Below are positions 32,886 through 44,407 of a stretch of DNA of 64,000 nt, in pieces (the stretch's first letter is position 1; every line of letters begins with the position of its first letter). The notes beneath the pieces were generated by a model that saw nothing but the letters and a program-made list of their open reading frames with translations, did no database searches and was not told where the DNA came from. Where the stretch lies: the NCBI GenBank assembly GCA_028753945.1, contig JAPNXP010000008.1:2480001-2544000 (forward strand), written 5' to 3'. Origin of the DNA: Hexactinellida sp. DTS-2022. Its lineage: Eukaryota > Porifera > Hexactinellida. The translations under genes and the position numbers were made by a program.

Positions 32886-33415
32886 CTAAGTGTAAGATTA
32901 CAACACATTACAAATGGAAATTTATCAACATTATTATATATACACTAACCAAATAAAAGTGTTTGAAAAACAGTAATTTTATTCCAGACACCGTAAGCAT
33001 CTTGTAGCGTAATAACAAATGTTTAAACTACTGTTTATCGGCTTTAAATATATTGCTATAGTTAAAAATTTCATAACATTGTGATTTTGAGCTATTTTTA
33101 TCCAATAGCTATAAAGTGGCATAAGTAACTCTGCCACTTTCAACTTGTGGCACAAGTGGAAAAATTTGGAAGTGTCTATATCTCAGAAGAAAATAATCTC
33201 AATAATGAGAAATTATGCACATAGAGGAATTCAACCATGTGGTAGTTTAACACCTAAAAATAAAATTTAAATTCAAAAAGATACATTTTATGTAGGTTGT
33301 AATTTTTTGTAATTTTTTAAACTTCAAATGTCGTTTATGTAAACATCCAGTTTGAAGCATCTACAAATGCTACTGTGCTACTAGAAGCTTAATAGTACGC
33401 ATACACGTTATTTTT
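32886..33415. other. SMG1 intron, no other feature
   Basis: Part of the ~3.8-kb intron between exons C and D. AT-rich; about 33110-33175 has TGGCATAAG / CTTGTGGCACAAG words like the 6.2-kb repeat. Confidence 0.5.
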
Positions 33416-33423
33416 TTACGTAT

Positions 33424-33822
33424 TAGGGATGGGACGGATGCGAATTTTTCCACATCCGCGAATACTCATGTGCATGCGGATGTCAAATTTTAACTCCGCG
33501 GATTCGGATGCGGATGCGGAGCTCAAACATATTGGCTTTCATTTTTACAATAGTCCTATATTTTAGTATAATCTTTTATGAACATAATCGTACAATGAAC
33601 ATAATCGTATGAATATGGTTGAATAACAAAATTATGTTAGACAATTAGGGTAGTGGACTATTAGATAATTGGAGAAGTGGACTATTAGAGAGAAGAGACT
33701 AAATGGGAGGGGACGGATGTGAAATTCATAAACTCCGCGGATGCGGATGTAAAGGCGGAGTTAATAAATCATGCGGAGCTGCGCGGATACGGATGCGGAT
33801 GCGGAGCTCTGTCCCATCCCTA
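33424..33822. mobile_element. hAT-type MITE, GGATGC family, copy 2 (399 bp)
   Basis: Ends TAGGGATGGGACGGATGCG and CTCTGTCCCATCCCTA, close to the copy at 10034-10510, including the first ~150 bp and the GGATGCGGATGCGGAGCTC block. The 8-bp flanks (ttacgtat, cttttgtc) do not match, so the duplication is lost or one flank was rearranged. It lies in the SMG1 intron between exons C and D. Confidence 0.88.
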
Positions 33823-33929
33823 CTTTTGTCCAGCGTGTCCCGAAATCGTTGTTAAGCGACCTGACTATATTTAAAAGATAAAGCATCACAACAACAAGTT
33901 CAGGATGTCATGCCAGTACTGGAAAGTTT

Positions 33930-34260
33930 GTGATAATAATGGATGATCGAACAAGCCCTTGTGAGAACGTCGACGAAGCCAGGAAAGTTCTCTTCACCCA
34001 GAAAGGAAGACCTCCTACAAGTGATGCCTTAATTCAACACACTAAGAGAGTAGTTTATCAGGTAGGACATCGTTTGGGTCAGTGCTTAATTACAATCCTA
34101 GAACTCCCATCTTCTAAGTGAGTAGGATTAGATCAAATCAGATTCTGGTTTATGGCAACAATTATGGACAACTATTCGGGTGCAACCCTGAAAAGGGCTG
34201 TGTAGGATGTTGCAAGTGCGTTAACTTGCGAGCGTGATTAAAATATTAAATTTTGTCAAC
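33930..34260 (+). pseudogene. fragment of a repetitive Cys-rich gene family
   Basis: The plus strand reads MDDRTSPCENVDEARKVLFT then QKGRPPTSDALIQHTKRVVY and QVGHRLGQ, ending LPSSK. After frame changes it continues TKSDSGLWQ (about 34140) and PEKGCVGCCKCVNLRA (about 34185-34235). From memory, invertebrate repetitive proteins carry K-x-L-F-x-x-K-G-R, P-P-T-x-x-A-L-x-Q-H-x-K-R-x-x-Y-Q-x-G-H and a terminal C-x-x-G-C-x-x-x-C-x-C tail; this is one such fragment. Function unknown. It lies inside the SMG1 intron. Confidence 0.6.
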
Positions 34261-34333
34261 TTATAAATGCAACAGTTAATGCATCCCCGGATAAGAACTA
34301 ACCCACAAGTACATAGCTCTCTTAAATATGTTA

Positions 34334-34831
34334 CAGTGGAACCTCTATAAGTGGGGGAGCTGGGACGGGGAAAATTTCAATTGCCCCCCATTCCCCGGTT
34401 ATAAAATTCAATTGGAAAAACATTATATATGCTATATTATACAAAATATTCATATAACACACACATTAATGCACGTTCTAGTTCTTATTTGTATATTATG
34501 ACAATTTAGTTAACTACTGATCTACACTAGGTGATTTCTTCTAAAAACATCAGAGTAGATCAATCGAAAATATTATTCTGTAGAACTTTTGAGTCGATTT
34601 ATTGGAAATATTGTATTATTTTATAAGAATCATGTTAGGATTTGTCCATTCCCCCCATTTATGGAGGTTGTTTTGTATGGAGATTAAAACTACTTGAAAT
34701 TTATGGTCCCCCATTCCCCACTTCCCCGCTTATAGAGGTTCATTTGTATGGATATACACGAATATGGTAAAAAATTCCCCACTTATGGAGGTTCCACATT
34801 TACAGAGACCCCACTTATAGAGGTTGCACTG
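34334..34831. mobile_element. pogo/Tigger-like MITE (498 bp)
   Basis: CAGTGGAACCTCTATAAGTG and CACTTATAGAGGTTGCACTG with TA on both sides (34332-34333, 34832-34833). Inside the right half are three further copies of TTATGGAGGTT / CACTTATGGAGG words and CCCC(A/C)TTCCCC blocks. Confidence 0.88.
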
Positions 34832-34839
34832 TACATCAT

Positions 34840-35750
34840 ATTCCTATGCTTATATTGAGTACAAAAGAAATTTCGTAAATTTGAGTGATACATTGACAAT
34901 ATTAAAAAATCCTTGACAACTCAGGAATCCAGCAACATTCCTATCTCAATTTTTTGGAGGAACTACGATATGTGCCATAGCTGAAGCTTTTTTGTTCCTA
35001 AGCACTACTTCAGTGCCAAATTCGTTATTTTTGAGATTATTCGAGATATACCTTAAAATTGAAGAAATTCAGATAAATCTCGTCAAATCAAGTTTTAGAG
35101 GGTCAGTTAGAGTATAATTATACAAGTGGAGTTGAATGAGGGGTCACTCGATTGGATAGGCACACAATTTGAGAATGGAATATTGGCACATTCCTAACGC
35201 ATTCCTGAATGATTTCCAGCGTTGTTAAGGAAATTCATCTAAAAAGTTCATGTGTTGTATCAAATTGGAGGAAATTTTACGCTGAGTACAAATATGGTGA
35301 TGGTGATTATAAGTTGATTGGATATTTTTTGAGAAAGTTAGTTACGGAAATGGCGGCGATTTACTATGAAAAGGCCGACACTGCCACCAGCATAAAAAAT
35401 CTTTCCCCAAACTGATTTTAGCAGAATTTGGATATGTTATTCTAAGAAGAATTTAGTTCAAGTAATATTTAAAAAACGCTTTGTAGGAATTTTTTCTAGG
35501 TTCGACCTTCCAACGACCAACTATTAGTGGCACGGCGGCACTGAGTGTATAAAAAAATTGACAACCTGAAAGAGTTTTCTTCATAAGTTAATACAATATC
35601 AAAATTTTCCCATAATGTATTACACACTAGCGTGCTTCGCTTCGATTGCTAGGTAGCTTTGAGATACCGATTTGGAGTCAATTTGATGCATCACAGCTCT
35701 AACCTTAATAATAGGTAAATATTACTTAAGTGTCAGTTTAATAAGATATT
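34840..35750. other. no recognised gene
   Basis: An open frame at 35209-35415 (IHLKSSCVVSNWRKFYAEYK) could be a coding remnant but matches nothing recalled. At 35632-35660 ACTAGCGTGCTTCGCTT resembles a degenerate 3' end of the Helitron-like family. Confidence 0.35.
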
Positions 35751-36145
35751 TTGAAGTTGAATCCTGATAACTGGTACAAGTTAATCCTCGATTATCAAGA
35801 CTGCATCCGCAATCCCTTCGCCCTGAGACCAATCAGATCCAAGACATCAGATGAGATGGCACATTGCTTAATGGATATCATCTTTGGACATGCCCCTCAC
35901 ATCTTACACACAGATAATGACACTGAGTTCTCAAATAGGACACTCACGGATTGTGCAATGCATGTCCCGTCGTTCAAAAGATCAAGGGAGTGCGGATCGT
36001 GCCAATGCCGATTTCTAGAAGCTACTCAACGCCCGTCTCATGGACCAAACCAGTTGGTCAGTGCCTTATAAGAGTATTGCTCATTATGCATGTATTAAAT
36101 GACACACCATATTTTCTGCATTTGGGAGAACACCCCCGATAAATG
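35751..36145 (+). pseudogene. KRBA2-like integrase core fragment
   Basis: Reads NWYKLILDYQDCIRNPFALR, PIRSKTSDEMAHCLMDI, then FGHAPHILHTDNDTEFSNR. The L-x-x-x-x-D-N-x-x-E-F motif holds the second catalytic Asp of retroviral-type integrases, and L-D-Y-Q-D-x-x-x-K/R-F-x-x-L-R-P is typical of KRBA2-like and related elements. After frame changes, NDTPYFLHLGEHPR (about 36080-36140) corresponds to the N-x-x-x-H-x-x-x-x-x-x-P-Y-E region. The first Asp is lost upstream. Dead remnant in an SMG1 intron. Confidence 0.7.
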
Positions 36146-36149
36146 CGTT

Positions 36150-36694
36150 GACATCACAACCAGGGTAGTGGTGCAGCAACTCGAGACAAAGAGTCAAATA
36201 AAAAATAACGAGAATTAAAGAATTAAATAATTAAATACCATTCATTTATGATTATGGTAAATAAATATTTTAAATTTATAGGAAGTCTATATTTAACTTA
36301 TATCAAACAATTGAAAGTCATAAATCGCAAAATGAAAACAACCATCTGGAATAAAATTTTGGCAACATTCAATCTAAATAATGTCAACATAGGTGGTCAC
36401 AATTCAATTTGTATAACAGGTAAATTTTAAGCAGACTTAAAACAAAAGTGCAGATTTTTGTGGTTAATTGATTAGCGGGTAGGAATTTCTTGGTCGCTCG
36501 GAAAACTACATCAGTAGACCCAATTCAGCTCTCTAGGTTGTAAAGTATTTCCAATTAATTGGAGAAAACACAAAAATATTAATATTGACAAAACTGCATA
36601 TTAAGCAAAATCTTATTTTATTATTATAGGAATGAGAAATATAAATCCTATGTAAAGTAAGAGAATATTACATAGAATACAAAAATAGTCATAC
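36150..36694. other. SMG1 intron, nothing else seen
   Basis: AT-rich sequence leading to exon C. An open frame at 36248 is AT-driven. Confidence 0.45.
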
Positions 36695-36992
36695 CTGAAG
36701 AACAAAAATCATGACGGCTTGAAACTGTTCATGCATTAGTACTGTCTTATCTGAATGCAAAATAAAATAACGACGAATCATCCGGCAGAGGTGGGCCGAT
36801 GGATTATTCTTTATAAAGTTTGAATTAATCAGATAGTTAGATTCAAGGAATGTAGGCATATTGCGAATAGAATAAGAAACCAAAATATGAGTTGGAATTA
36901 TTTCAAGAAGGCCGGAAAATGATGCTCGAATTTCTCCAACACTGTCGCAAAGTCGTAAGATAAAATCAGGAATACAATAACGAAGAGTTTCC
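36695..36992 (-). CDS. SMG1: SMG1-like kinase, internal exon C
   Basis: 298 nt between acceptor TGAAATAG and donor GTATGACT. It reads ETLRYCIPDFILRLCDS, VGEIRASFSGLLEIIPTHIL and ends EQFQAVMIFVLQ. VGEIRASFSGLLEIIP aligns with human SGTRIRQAFGKLLKSIP and the end with DFSDVISFIL (recalled). The first base completes a codon from the previous exon; the last codon (CAG) is whole, as exon D requires. HEAT-like helical solenoid. Confidence 0.87.
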
Positions 36993-38769
36993 CTATTTCA
37001 ATAATATTATATAAATAAGATTTTAATATATTAGAATGACTATTTATGTAGCAAAAAATGAGAGAGTATAAGGGTAATGTTGCAGTGTAAACGGAAACCC
37101 GGTGTGAAGGCGTTCAGAATGGGTCACTGGTGTGAACGCCTTCACACTGCTCATTTGGGTGTGAACACGTTTACACCGGGTTAAACGCGTATCTATTGAT
37201 TTCTATAATTTGTGTTTGAATTATCTTTTGTGTAATTCTCTCTTCATTAGCTATTAGTGGAAACGAATTACAGCCGCGTCGCGTCGTATGACACTGGAAT
37301 GTTTCTCGTTAAACAGTTTAAGTGGTCCGAACAAAGCCAAACCAGTCGGAACGCGTGTATGGCTATGAATTGTTATTTTAATTACATTTAAACAATTCAT
37401 AGAATCTAGATAAATGGATATTGTCATCTTAAATTAGATTCATCTCCTTTTGTACTATGTGTCAGTTGTGAGGCAAATAAAGTTAGGTTATAGAAACGCG
37501 TGTTACTGGAATTAATTTCCTATTTACTTCACTCAAAAGTATTTTACGCAACTATTTTTCATTGAAACTGATTCATATTAAGGTTATCAATATTCATGCC
37601 ATATTCTTGAAGCACTAATAAGGCGGTGGATTAATTCAAATAGTAGTTTACTACAGGATCGTTCCCATATTTTCATAAATAAATTAGTGAGTTGAAGAAG
37701 TATCTTAAATTCATCAACCCTGATTTTCTAATACAAATTAAGGGATAGTCAGGTCAGCCTATCATCAATAATATTTCGTCTTCCAAATATTAACATATAT
37801 TTATTATATCTCTAACTATAACATTTATTGTAAAAGAATCAATGGACTTAACCAGCATCCATGGTCCAAAGATTAACACTAATGAACAGACCTTATTATA
37901 ACGTAGGTCACGGCCCAAGGTTCAAATTAAATAACTTACATAAGGTTTGCATTAAAAGTTCGCTTATTATTAGGGATAAAACGAATATTCGAAATTAAAT
38001 AATCTTTTGCTAAACGAACGAATAAACGAATATTCGAATAAATTAGTTCGTGTTGATGACTAAGCATCAAATCAAATTCAAGAGTCAAAATACAGTGGAA
38101 ATAATGATTAATTTAATCATACTTACAAAGAATATTAGACAAATTAACCATATGCCCCTAAATAACACTGTACAACACACAAAAAAATACGAGATAGCGA
38201 CAATGTATTTTATGGTAATTTTGATATGCTGATCACATATCCTAAGTCCGTTTGGGCCTATCACATTACATTTTTCAGAAAAAACAATATTCGAATTTTC
38301 TTAATTATTTAAAAAAAATCGACATTTTGTCCGAAATTGAGAAATGTAAGTGAATCGAAAATTAACAAAATGCGAAAAAGGAGGTGTTTGATTTGTGAGG
38401 GGTGTGAGGGGTTTTTGATAAATAATTACACTGTACAACAAATTTTTTGTTTTAGAAAAATACGTTGTATCAATTATGCGTTTTATGGCAACATTGTTAT
38501 GCTAATCACAGATCTGATGGCCCTTTTGATCCATCAAATCACATTTTTTTGAAAATTAACATTACAAATTGCTGAAATATAGCAAAAATATGGACATTTA
38601 CACTAATATTTTATATAGAATAACCTATAACAAAACAAGCAAGAAAAATTAGTTGTATTTTAAATTAGTTTAGTGAAATCTTTATTTAAACAATGACATT
38701 ATAATTGCCAACCCTCTTCGATAAGATAATGATTGACCATGTTAAACACAATTCATTAATATATCCCAA
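36993..38769. other. SMG1 intron start with small repeats
   Basis: 37077-37185 is a dyad-rich unit (GTGTGAAGGCGTTCA / TGAACGCCTTCACAC plus ACCCGGTGTGAA / ACACCGGGTT); similar CGTTTACAC(T/C)GGGT wording recurs at 53398-53430. 37971-38060 repeats the palindrome CGAATATTCG. 38162-38290 and 38425-38560 are two diverged direct copies (CACTGTACAACA, TTATGG, TATGCT(G/A)ATCACA, ATCACATT). No coding sequence recognised. Confidence 0.5.
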
Positions 38770-39290
38770 TTCCAAAACACCACAGAAACACCAATCTTCC
38801 CAAGAACATCAATGTATCTCTCTGCAATAAAGTTCATAGAAACATTCCTAAACAGGCTACGGGATGGTCTAGAACATATTCCTTGCTTAGAGATTTACAC
38901 AGTTGTCAATTTTGAGAAAGGTTTCATATAATATGCACACACATTTTACCACATAACGAGAAGGATATCATGATCCACTAAATCAATGAAATAATATTGG
39001 GAGCCAATGTCATTGTTAACTTCCAGGAGTTTATCTGATGTTAAAAGATGATGGCAACATTGACAGCCATTAGACTTATTAAATAAGAGAAAACTGCGTA
39101 TCCTGCTATATAAACGAAAAATTCCATTTGAGAAAATTCGAGTGATTTTTCACTAAATGTACTTATATAAATTTCTACATCGTGTTGCTCCACATTACAA
39201 CAATCAAAATAGCCAGCAAAATTGTGAAGCTATTCTTTAAGAGAAATAGTATCTTCACAAGAGATAGCACGATATTCTAGAGCGAACCAT
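38770..39290 (-). pseudogene. P-element-type transposase remnant, C-terminal part
   Basis: The minus strand reads FFVYIAGYAVFSYLIS (about 39130-39080), then SNGCQCCHHLLTSDKLLEV and NNDIGSQYYFIDLV. It ends PSRSLFRNVSMNFIAERYI (about 38850). F-x-Y-I-A-G-Y, a C-x-x-C pair and L-x-x-x-N-E/D are the C-terminal features of P-element/THAP9 transposases. With the THAP finger at 41690-41140 on the same strand it probably belongs to one decayed gene of about 2.9 kb. Confidence 0.72.
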
Positions 39291-40600
39291 TTAGAATGTT
39301 CGAGTTGGAGTCGCGTTGCTTTCCAAATTTGGTTAAATTAAATATGGTAGTGGGAACTGACATTTGTCTATATAAAGTTAAGTGGTGCTCCGCGCATCAT
39401 TTTGAATTCCCGCAATTAGATGGCACTCAGCAATTATCGCTAAGTTGTTTGACCAACAGAGGTAACGCCTCCCATGTGTGTCGAAAACTGCTAAAGGTTT
39501 GTGGTGTTAACTTTTCATATAAAGATGGCAAATTATTCCAAATATCTAACGAAGAGACTACGTTGTTTAAAATTGTAAACGAAAATATCCTGAGTAAATT
39601 GGAGCTGAATATTCATCCTTTACCGATGCAGTTGACATTGAATAGATTCCACACCTGATCGATTAATTAAAGGAATTCTACGATTTGATTCGTGTGTATG
39701 ATGTCTTTAAACAATTTCCACGATAATAAGCCGGCATGTGTTGTTTAATGGCAAATTTCCAATGATAAATTAACATTTTGTCGTTTTAACCTTGAGGAAC
39801 AACACGCTGTTAATCTTGGAGCTCGCTTCAAGAAATTACATTTATCAGAATTGAATAAATCACGGGTATCTTGAAAGGGTGCATAACATTGTTCAGGATA
39901 AAGGGATTTAGAGGTAAAATGAGTGGAGAAATGCTGGTTCTAGAAAATGAAGAAGTAACGTTTTGTTTACATAACTGATATTTTGTTGTATACATAATTT
40001 GATTCTGCAAATTTCGGAAAAAATAAATGTAATTATTAAGATTTAAGCAATTATTCCTGATGAGCGTAATGATATGAACTTAATCAAAAAAAATTAACTT
40101 CTTTGTGAATTGCATGGGTGCTGTACCTTTAGTTACAATTTCGAACATTTGAAAAAAATGTACAAACGAACATTGAAGGGATAATTATCAGTACACACAG
40201 CTTCAACAAATAGACCACAAGCTTCGATATCACATATAGTTGATTTAACAAATGGATATAATGAATCTGCAGATGAAGAGCCCGAAGGTATTAATCGCAC
40301 AATGGTGTAAAACCTGGCCCATAAACTAGAAACAATACTAGAAAAAACTGTAGTATGTGGATCATCCGGATTATTAATCGACGCAATTACCCTTCCTCAC
40401 TTATATATGATGCATCACTACGAATGTGAACTTCATCCAATTGAAGAATGACTTGGCACTCTAAATCACACTCTCAAGGCCGATACTATTTTGATCTTCA
40501 ACAAATTACGTTCTTGTGGAAGTATTATAGAGTTAGACCTTCTGGATAAGCCGAAAACCAGCTGGTGAAATTCCGTGAATTTTTAAACAAATAACATGAG
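39291..40600 (+). pseudogene. unidentified coding-like sequence, decayed
   Basis: The plus-strand open frame 39296-39658 (120 codons) reads WCSAHHFEFPQLDGTQQLS and CRKLLKVCGVNFSYKDGK. Further protein-like pieces follow in changing frames: FCRFNLEEQHAVNLGARF (about 39790) and GLLIDAITLPHLYMMHHYEC (about 40370-40430). LGTLNHTLKADTILIFNKL follows at about 40450. Even codon-like composition in one strand over 1.2 kb suggests a former gene or retrocopy. No family was recognised. It sits between the two ends of the P-type remnant but on the opposite strand. Confidence 0.4.
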
Positions 40601-41139
40601 TGAGAATATTATAACGGCATGCATTAAGCATCTTTATCAACATTACGTATTTCAGATGATCGAGCAAAAATTAAAACGGATAAGCATGGAATGGGTACGA
40701 TCTAGTGTATCAATAGCACTAGTACTATTATGAATGGCATCATTCGACATGTTTTTTCAAAGGGGTCGGTGTGCAAATTGAGCAATCATTTTGATTAATT
40801 TCAAATATTTCAATTTAATGAAAAAGTATATTCAAACAATCTGATATCGTTAAACGAGTTACAAGACAGATTGATTCTATTATTTTCTTTATAAAAAGCC
40901 TTACAATCTAATTTTTCATAAAAATTATTGAACGTTCAACCGTCGAAATTGATTATAATAGTGAATCTTAAAAAGTAGAATGATAGTGAATTAGGTCGAT
41001 GAAGAAGCCAAGGAGTTCGGTTAGATGTAACTTAGAAATAATACAATTAAGAGTAGCCGAAATAAGAAACTTAGCTTCAGTTTCTAATCTGTGCGGCTCT
41101 TCTGGTTGGCTTCCTGTACCATCTTCTCCTCCTAAACAT

Positions 41140-41690
41140 CTAAAGATAGTCTTTGACATCTATCAGCAGCATCTGTCAGATAGCTAGGACAGTTGGAAAG
41201 ATGCTAGGGACTGCACACTTCTTCAGAGCCACTTTCTTCCTGACCGTCTTAATCATCTCCATTCCATTAAAGCAGGGTTGCATACAGATTTTTAGGTCAG
41301 GGGGGGCAAATGGGGTTGGTGAAAGAAATAAGGGGGGCGAAGCCCATCCAACTAAGGGAGTCCGGGGGCAGCCCAGGGGGGGCAAAAGCCCCCCCCCCGC
41401 CCCCCTAAATGCAGCCCTGTAAAAGTATTGAATCATCTTCTCTAAGTCTTCTTCATGGAAATGATGTATGCAGACCTTGAAAATACAATACATAAAATAC
41501 AATATAAAAGTCAGCATATTATAACAAAGTACCTTCAATAGTTTAATTATCTTGTAGTCTTCTCTCTGCCCTGGTATTGCTCGGAACCACTTTTCAAGAG
41601 TTACAACATCAGTGGGAAAAGAGAAAACAGGTACATATTCATCTTTATTAGAATAGTTTGACTTACAACCAGGTACGAGGCAAGTCATGT
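41140..41690 (-). pseudogene. THAP-domain transposase remnant, N-terminal part with intron
   Basis: Starts with ATG at 41688: MTCLVPGCKSNYSNKDEYVP and WFRAIPGQRE, then after a GTACTTTG...TTTCAAG intron of about 70 nt, VCIHHFHEEDLEK. C-x4-C, the central W and C-x2-H give a complete C2CH THAP zinc finger, a DNA-binding domain. A short element (41273-41419) interrupts the following exon; beyond it MEMIKTVRKKVALKKCAVPS and, after a frameshift, PSYLTDAADRCQRLSLDV continue the gene to a stop. The intron and finger are intact but the rest is broken. Confidence 0.82.
41273..41419. mobile_element. GC-rich hAT-like MITE (147 bp)
   Basis: CAGGGTTGCATACAGATTTT at the left and CTAAATGCAGCCCTG at the right are imperfect inverses, with long G-runs and C-runs inside (GGGGGGGC / GCCCCCCCC). 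It interrupts the THAP coding exon. The flanks cattaaag and taaaagta do not give a clean duplication. Confidence 0.7.
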
Positions 41691-41748
41691 TGAAATTCGA
41701 ATAAAGTTACAAATTGTTAAGTTTAGTAAGCAACAAGACAATTACAAG

Positions 41749-42050
41749 CAGGGGCGTCGGAAGCGTGAAATCGGGTAGGGGGCAATCAGAATTTAGAGGG
41801 GGCACAGACAAAAAGCTAATTCTTAGTAGTATAAAACCCAACGTGATTTTATGTCTTTTTTGATATTTTCACTTCGGATAAGAGCAGTGGTATCATGACA
41901 TTTGAACACATGTGTATCATTGGTGTTGTTATTTCATCTATTTGGACAGGGGAAGGGGCTCAGGCGAGGGGATGCACAGTGGGGGGGGGGCACCGAGATT
42001 TTTGAGGGGGGCACGTGCCCCCCTGTGCCCCCCCCCTTCTGACGCCCCTG
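41749..42050. mobile_element. hAT-type MITE (302 bp)
   Basis: CAGGGGCGTCGGAAGCG and CTTCTGACGCCCCTG, exact 8-bp duplication attacaag (41741-41748, 42051-42058). G-run and C-run blocks next to each end (GGGGGGGGG, CCCCCCCC). Confidence 0.95.
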
Positions 42051-42058
42051 ATTACAAG

Positions 42059-42849
42059 CATCAATGAATATAATAAAATTTGAGTGTAATATTTATGGGT
42101 GGTTATCATGTGGTTAGAGAAATTAGTACTCTGAAGTTTATTGGCAGAATGTAGAAATTAGTAATCTACTCACGTGTTTATAACTTCTATATATCATTAG
42201 TTATTGTATTACTTGAACTAGAAGGTATGATGGAAATGGTTCGAAAAACCAAAATAGGTAATGGTTCGAATTTTCTTGTGTTGCTACACCATGGATATGA
42301 GAAAAAACCGTAAGGTCCAACAATACAAAAATTAAAGTCGATGATTTTCTATTTTGGTTCGAACTATTTCCTATTTTGAAAAATCGAACCATTTCCGCAT
42401 TACCTCCGAGAACATGAGCTAAACGAATTTTAATCGTTCACGACTAGATTAATAAAGTAAATATACGAGAAAATCAAGTTTATAGTTTGCAGTTATTCCA
42501 AAAATGAAGTAGGTGAATTCACCATAAATACTCAAATCATCTATACAATTTTAAGTTATTGTATAGAATAATTCCATGGTAATTGCCATCCATGGTCCAG
42601 TAATTCACAAATTGAACTTGGTTTGACTCAAAATTGCACGGCAAAGTAGTATCCATGGTCCACTAATGCATTTGAGTCAAAATTACACGTGCCTCAAATT
42701 TACACGCAACAGAGTTCTAAATTTGAATCAGACTTAAGCTCAATACAATCAATTGAGTCTGTCTCAGACTTATCATTATTTGAGCTGGATGAACTAATGT
42801 CATAATCCTCTAGTTCTGCAAAACTCCTTTCAATTTGTGTTTCACCCAC
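42059..42849. other. no gene seen
   Basis: AT-rich; TTCGAA / GGTTCGA words repeat at 42225-42395. No coding sequence recognised. Confidence 0.4.
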
Positions 42850-43419
42850 AGGTTCTAGGGACAGAGGAATTTTGTCGCTGATCTACATTGACACCGTGAA
42901 TAGCTTCATCAAACCATTGAGGTTTCAGCGCCATATTTGTACCTAACCATAAAGATTCTGAAAATTTCGTGCGTCATCCTATTCCGTTTCTTAGAATTAA
43001 TATCACTTTGAAGTCTAAAACTCCGTTCCGCCTCAGGCTGCCCTATACGCATATTGAGGACTTTCATCGCAATGCGTGTCACAATACCGAAAGTACCAAA
43101 CCATTCGTGAGGTGCCATCGTGTGAACCGCTGCTTTAGCTATTGACTTCCGAATGCATTACCTAACTCTAGAAAAAAGATATACTGACTCAATGCCTATG
43201 GCTGATCATGAACACTGAGTAGGAATTTTGATAGGATAATCATTAAGGCTTCCAGGTCCGGCTTGTATATATGAGTTCAAGAAATACCCAACGTGATGCA
43301 CTGGGATACTAAACCATTCCAATGGTGCATAAAACCACTTGACATAGTTTCGGAGAGTGATCGGAAGCGTAATTATTTGTTTCGAAATTAATCATCAATT
43401 CTCGTGCCTCTCGAACTTT

Positions 43420-43473
43420 AGATCAAGGTGGCCGACAATGGCTAGTATTAGCCATTGTCGGCCACCTTGATCT
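43420..43473. repeat. perfect 25-bp inverted repeat, 4-nt loop
   Basis: Arms 43420-43444 and 43449-43473 pair without mismatch (AGATCAAGGTGGCCGACAAT... against its complement); loop GTAT. The right arm is the transposase coding sequence for QIKVADNG on the minus strand, the left arm an inverted copy of it, so this is a local inverted duplication inside the hAT pseudogene rather than a gene terminator. Confidence 0.97.
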
Positions 43474-43979
43474 GAAAATTGTATACAGTCGAGTGAGTAG
43501 TCTCAAAATATCCCTAGGCATGATCCCATAACGAGGCCATTTGTACATCATGCTTTAACTTTGTATGTGTTTCTTGCACTTTCCGTGTCTGATCCTAGAG
43601 TCTAGAAGTCCACTCGGGATCAATGATAACTCGCTCTAGATTGCTCAACACATCAACTTCTAGTGAATAAGCAAGAACTTGGAAACGAACCTGCGGCCGT
43701 AATAGAGCATTATCCTAATTAAATACAAAACTAATGTATAATTTAGTTATGGCAAGTGTTTATTTATTATTGATCTTGTAAATATATTTTTATTTATTTT
43801 TGAGCGTAATTAATGTCAAATTATTAAGAACAAAGAAGAAATATTTATAGTTTATTTGAAGTATAATATCAATCAAGGTAGATAAAATGTGCGATAGAAG
43901 TCAGTTTGAACAACGTTTATGGAGTAATTAGTGAAAATCGAATCAAATACAATACTTAAGACACCTGTCTAAGTTGCTT

Positions 43980-44100
43980 AAAGTTCGGTCTTAAGTTCGG
44001 TCTTAAGATCGAACTTAAATCTTAGTGAATACGACTTAAGATCGAACTTAAGACTTAAGCACCAAGATCGATCTTAGTTCTTAGTGAATACGGCCGCTGG
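43980..44100. repeat. CTTAAG-rich palindromic repeat
   Basis: AAGTTCGGTCTTAAG, its inverse CTTAAGATCGAACTT, and CTTAGTGAATACG (twice) interleave. Looks like one end or the whole of a small foldback element inside the hAT remnant. Confidence 0.55.
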
Positions 44101-44407
44101 TTTAAGATGGCTTGATAAGATTCTTGTTAACCCCATCAACACTCAGAGCTTACTTGCGATAGACCTAAACTGAAGTCGTGATTTAGAACGAACTGTATAA
44201 TTCATTCTAATCTCCTAATTAGACTAAATGCCCACTCTTGATTCCTTTTGTTATTTTCCCTACTTCGGAAACAAAGTTTCTAGAGCATAAGGCCCAGCCC
44301 GTGACAAGCACACTTAGATATATTTAGGTGTGGCGACGTTGTTCAGGTAGTGCAAGCGCCTTACTGCAAGCTTCATCCATCACTAGCAAGCACTCAGTAC
44401 CTTTAAG

